A DNA stretch of 5,665 nucleotides from Lachnospiraceae bacterium (lineage in GTDB: Bacteria > Bacillota > Clostridia > Lachnospirales > Lachnospiraceae), in assembly GCA_017958465.1 (NCBI GenBank), contig JAGDCQ010000082.1, forward strand, positions 1 through 5,665. Reading direction: 5' to 3'. The stretch's first letter is position 1, and each line of letters begins with the position of its first letter. Under the pieces are notes generated by a model. The model was not told the DNA's origin and did no database searches. It was given only the letters and a program-made list of their open reading frames with translations. Below are positions 4,068 to 5,665 of this stretch, piece by piece. The position numbers and the translations under genes were made by a program.

Positions 4068-5295
4068 TGCGGCAAAGAAGAGCAATTCAAAGCCTGCCGA
4101 TGCTGTTAAAAAAGGCAATGTTAAGCCTGTTGATACAGCGAAGAAAAGTGACGCGAAGTTTTTCTGTCCCATAGAGAAGAAGTGCGGCGGGTGCACGCTG
4201 CTTTCCGTTCCTTACGAAAAGCAGCTTGAGCAAAAGCTTGATGCGCTTACAAAGACACTTGCGGGCGTTGCAAAGCCGGAAAGGATCATCGGCGCTGCGC
4301 ACCCGCTTCATTACAGAAATAAGATCACCGCGACCTTCGGGAGGGATAAAAACGGCGTGATCCTCGGGCTTTACGAGGAAAAGAGTCACCGCGTGGTTCA
4401 AAACGACGGGTGCCTTATCGAGGACGAGAGGGCTGCCGCTGTTCTTGCGACGATCAAAAAGCTTGTGGCAAGTTTCAAACTCACGGTCTACAGCGAGGTT
4501 TCGGGGTACGGCCTCTTAAAACACGTGCAGATCCGCACGTCCCGCACTACGAACGAGATGATGGTCGTCCTGGTGTGCGCGGGCCCTGTTTTCCCCTCAA
4601 AGAATAATTTTGCAAAGGCGCTTAAAACCGCGCATCCGGAGATAACGACGCTTGTGCTGAACATAAACGACAAGGATACCACGATGGTCATGGGCGAGCG
4701 GAATATCACAGTGTTCGGCCCGGGCTTTATCGAGGACGAGCTTTGCGGCAACCGTTACAGGATATCTCCGGGCTCGTTTTATCAGGTTAACCCCGAGCAG
4801 ACGAAGGTGCTTTACGAGACCGCGATCGATTTCGCGGGGCTGACCGGCAGGGAGCACGTCGTTGATGCATATTGCGGAACCGGCACGATCGCGCTTTCCG
4901 CGGCCGCAAAGTGCGGCAGGGTTACCGGTGTGGAGCTTAACCGCACAGCCGTTAAGGATGCGGTCCGCAATGCGAAGGCCAACATTATTGAAAATGCGAT
5001 CTTCATAGCCGGCGACGCCGGAAAGTATCTGACGGAATGCGCTGCAAACAGCGAAAAGATCGATGTTGTCTTCATGGACCCGCCCCGCTCCGGCAGCACG
5101 AGTGAATTCATCTTGTCCTGCGTGAAGCTTGCTCCGTCGCGCATCGTCTATGTTTCCTGCGAACCAACGACCCTTGCGAGGGACCTTGCGCTTTTCAAAA
5201 GGCATGGCTACATCGCAGCAAAATGCGTCGGGGTCGACATGTTCCCACAAACGGAGAATTGCGAAGTCATATGCTGCCTGTACCACAAAAAGTAA
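3979..5295 (+). CDS. rlmD: 23S rRNA (uracil-5-)-methyltransferase, RumA/RlmCD family
   Basis: This 438-residue SAM-dependent enzyme methylates uridine C5 in 23S rRNA (U1939 in E. coli; single Firmicutes RlmCD enzymes can act at two sites, so the exact target is inference). The 4Fe-4S cysteines are C63, C69, C72 and C145 (C-x5-C-x2-C and NDGC). The SAM-binding motif DAYCGTGT is at 296-303, DPPRSG at 367-372, the catalytic nucleophile C394 in SCEPTTLARDL, and the general base is E429. Residues 1-60 are lysine-rich and low complexity, with three degenerate 11-residue repeats (31-60). A TRAM domain, common at the N-terminus of this family, is not recognisable. The chosen start has GGAG 6 nt upstream and lies within the radical SAM gene, giving an 89-bp overlap and suggesting translational coupling. 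Confidence 0.93.
   Translation: MPTYKKEKQQKRASSLRSTGQESKEINKVNAAKKSNSKPADAVKKGNVKPVDTAKKSDAKFFCPIEKKCGGCTLLSVPYEKQLEQKLDALTKTLAGVAKPERIIGAAHPLHYRNKITATFGRDKNGVILGLYEEKSHRVVQNDGCLIEDERAAAVLATIKKLVASFKLTVYSEVSGYGLLKHVQIRTSRTTNEMMVVLVCAGPVFPSKNNFAKALKTAHPEITTLVLNINDKDTTMVMGERNITVFGPGFIEDELCGNRYRISPGSFYQVNPEQTKVLYETAIDFAGLTGREHVVDAYCGTGTIALSAAAKCGRVTGVELNRTAVKDAVRNAKANIIENAIFIAGDAGKYLTECAANSEKIDVVFMDPPRSGSTSEFILSCVKLAPSRIVYVSCEPTTLARDLALFKRHGYIAAKCVGVDMFPQTENCEVICCLYHKK
4069..4161 (+). repeat. 33-bp tandem repeat encoding the lysine-rich tail
   Basis: Three degenerate units (4069-4101, 4102-4134, 4135-4161; the last one shortened) encode AAKKSNSKPAD, AVKKGNVKPVD and TAKKSDAKF. They begin one base after the stop codon of the upstream radical SAM gene and end just before the first iron-sulfur cysteine of the methyltransferase. 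Sense-strand codons differ more than the residues do, so the repeat is older than a simple recent slippage event. Confidence 0.7.
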
Positions 5296-5385
5296 GATAA
5301 CAACTTTGTGCCTTATCTTGAAGGTATTTTTGTCTCGGAAGGATACCGGCAACAGAACTTTGCCACAGAACTGGGGGGAATACTG

Positions 5386-5665
5386 ATGAAAACAAGAGAA
5401 GAAGCCCTGGAATACGGCCTTTCTTTTCCTGATACTTACCGGGATGCGCCGTTTCACGATCAGAACTGGCAGCTGGTCCGGTACAGCGGGAACAAGAAGG
5501 CGTTTCTTTGGACGTACGAAAAAGACGGCTGTATCAACCTGAATGTGAAGGTCGATCCTGAGAGGGCCTTCTTCTGGAGGGATATATACAAAGCGGTGAT
5601 CCCGGGATACCATCAGAACAAGGAGCATTGGAACACCATCATCCTTGACGGGAGCATTCCGGACG
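5386..5665 (+). CDS. MmcQ/YjbR-family protein, cut by window edge
   Basis: The first 93 residues are visible; the family is usually about 110-125 residues, so roughly the last quarter is missing. The sequence shows the familiar landmarks of this small alpha/beta fold, which resembles double-wing DNA-binding proteins: an early PDTYRDAPF segment (15-23), NWQLVRYSGNKKAF (27-40), INLNVKVDPE (50-59) and the strongly conserved PGYHQNKEHWNTI (73-85). Cellular role is unknown; DNA binding is suggested by fold only. The ATG at 5386 has GGGGGG at 5373-5378 with a 7-nt gap. The 90-bp gap after the methyltransferase gene shows no clear intrinsic terminator, so read-through is possible. Confidence 0.9.
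   Translation, partial: MKTREEALEYGLSFPDTYRDAPFHDQNWQLVRYSGNKKAFLWTYEKDGCINLNVKVDPERAFFWRDIYKAVIPGYHQNKEHWNTIILDGSIPD

Noticed and set aside
5296..5385. Terminator or regulatory element between the methyltransferase and the MmcQ/YjbR gene
   Set aside because: No stable stem followed by a T-run and no clear promoter boxes could be found by eye in these 90 bases.
4597..5628. 343-codon minus-strand reading frame
   Set aside because: It lies opposite the clearly functional rRNA methyltransferase with all its motifs and shows no recognisable domain, so it is a shadow frame.

Overview
The window looks like a piece of a Clostridia-type (probably Lachnospiraceae-like) Firmicutes chromosome. This rests on strong GGAGG-type ribosome binding sites, a RumA/RlmCD-type rRNA methyltransferase, a COG1313-type radical SAM protein and an MmcQ/YjbR protein, together with moderate GC content in the genes. 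The assignment is inference; no species marker is present.

Bases 1 to about 1740 contain no convincing protein gene. They hold a composite repeat island. Two GC-rich ~200-bp units (86-284 and 1500-1697) lie in inverted orientation, and each is itself a long imperfect palindrome. Between them lies an AT-rich array of twelve ~37-nt hairpins (384-1317) in three blocks of four, with a higher-order period of 336-337 bp. Hairpins within a block are 72-75 nt apart and are joined by three recurring linker types (called A, B and C here). Blocks are separated by 79-nt linkers. The stem sequence switches from CAGGC/GCCTG to CTGGC/GCCAG part-way through block 2, and both arms change together in every hairpin. 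Copies of a GGGACGGTTCTGTGG-type motif sit at the inner edges of the GC-rich units. This island is the main unexplained structure of the window.

From about 1750 to the end is a run of five genes, all on the + strand. They are a short-chain dehydrogenase/reductase (1850-2614) with a good sigma-A-like promoter just outside the repeat island, a cytidine deaminase (cda, 2678-3094), a PflX/COG1313-type radical SAM protein (3120-4067), a 23S rRNA uracil-5-methyltransferase (3979-5295) and the start of an MmcQ/YjbR-family protein (5386 to the window edge). Spacing is short and two genes overlap by 89 bp, so much of this could be one transcript. The functions are mixed housekeeping (nucleoside salvage, rRNA modification) and unknown redox or radical chemistry, with no obvious single pathway.

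Two local oddities lie in the genes. The last 49 bp of the reductase gene, stop codon included, are duplicated in tandem with mostly third-position differences. The methyltransferase carries a lysine-rich N-terminal repeat tail, part of it encoded inside the overlap, where a TRAM domain is often found.
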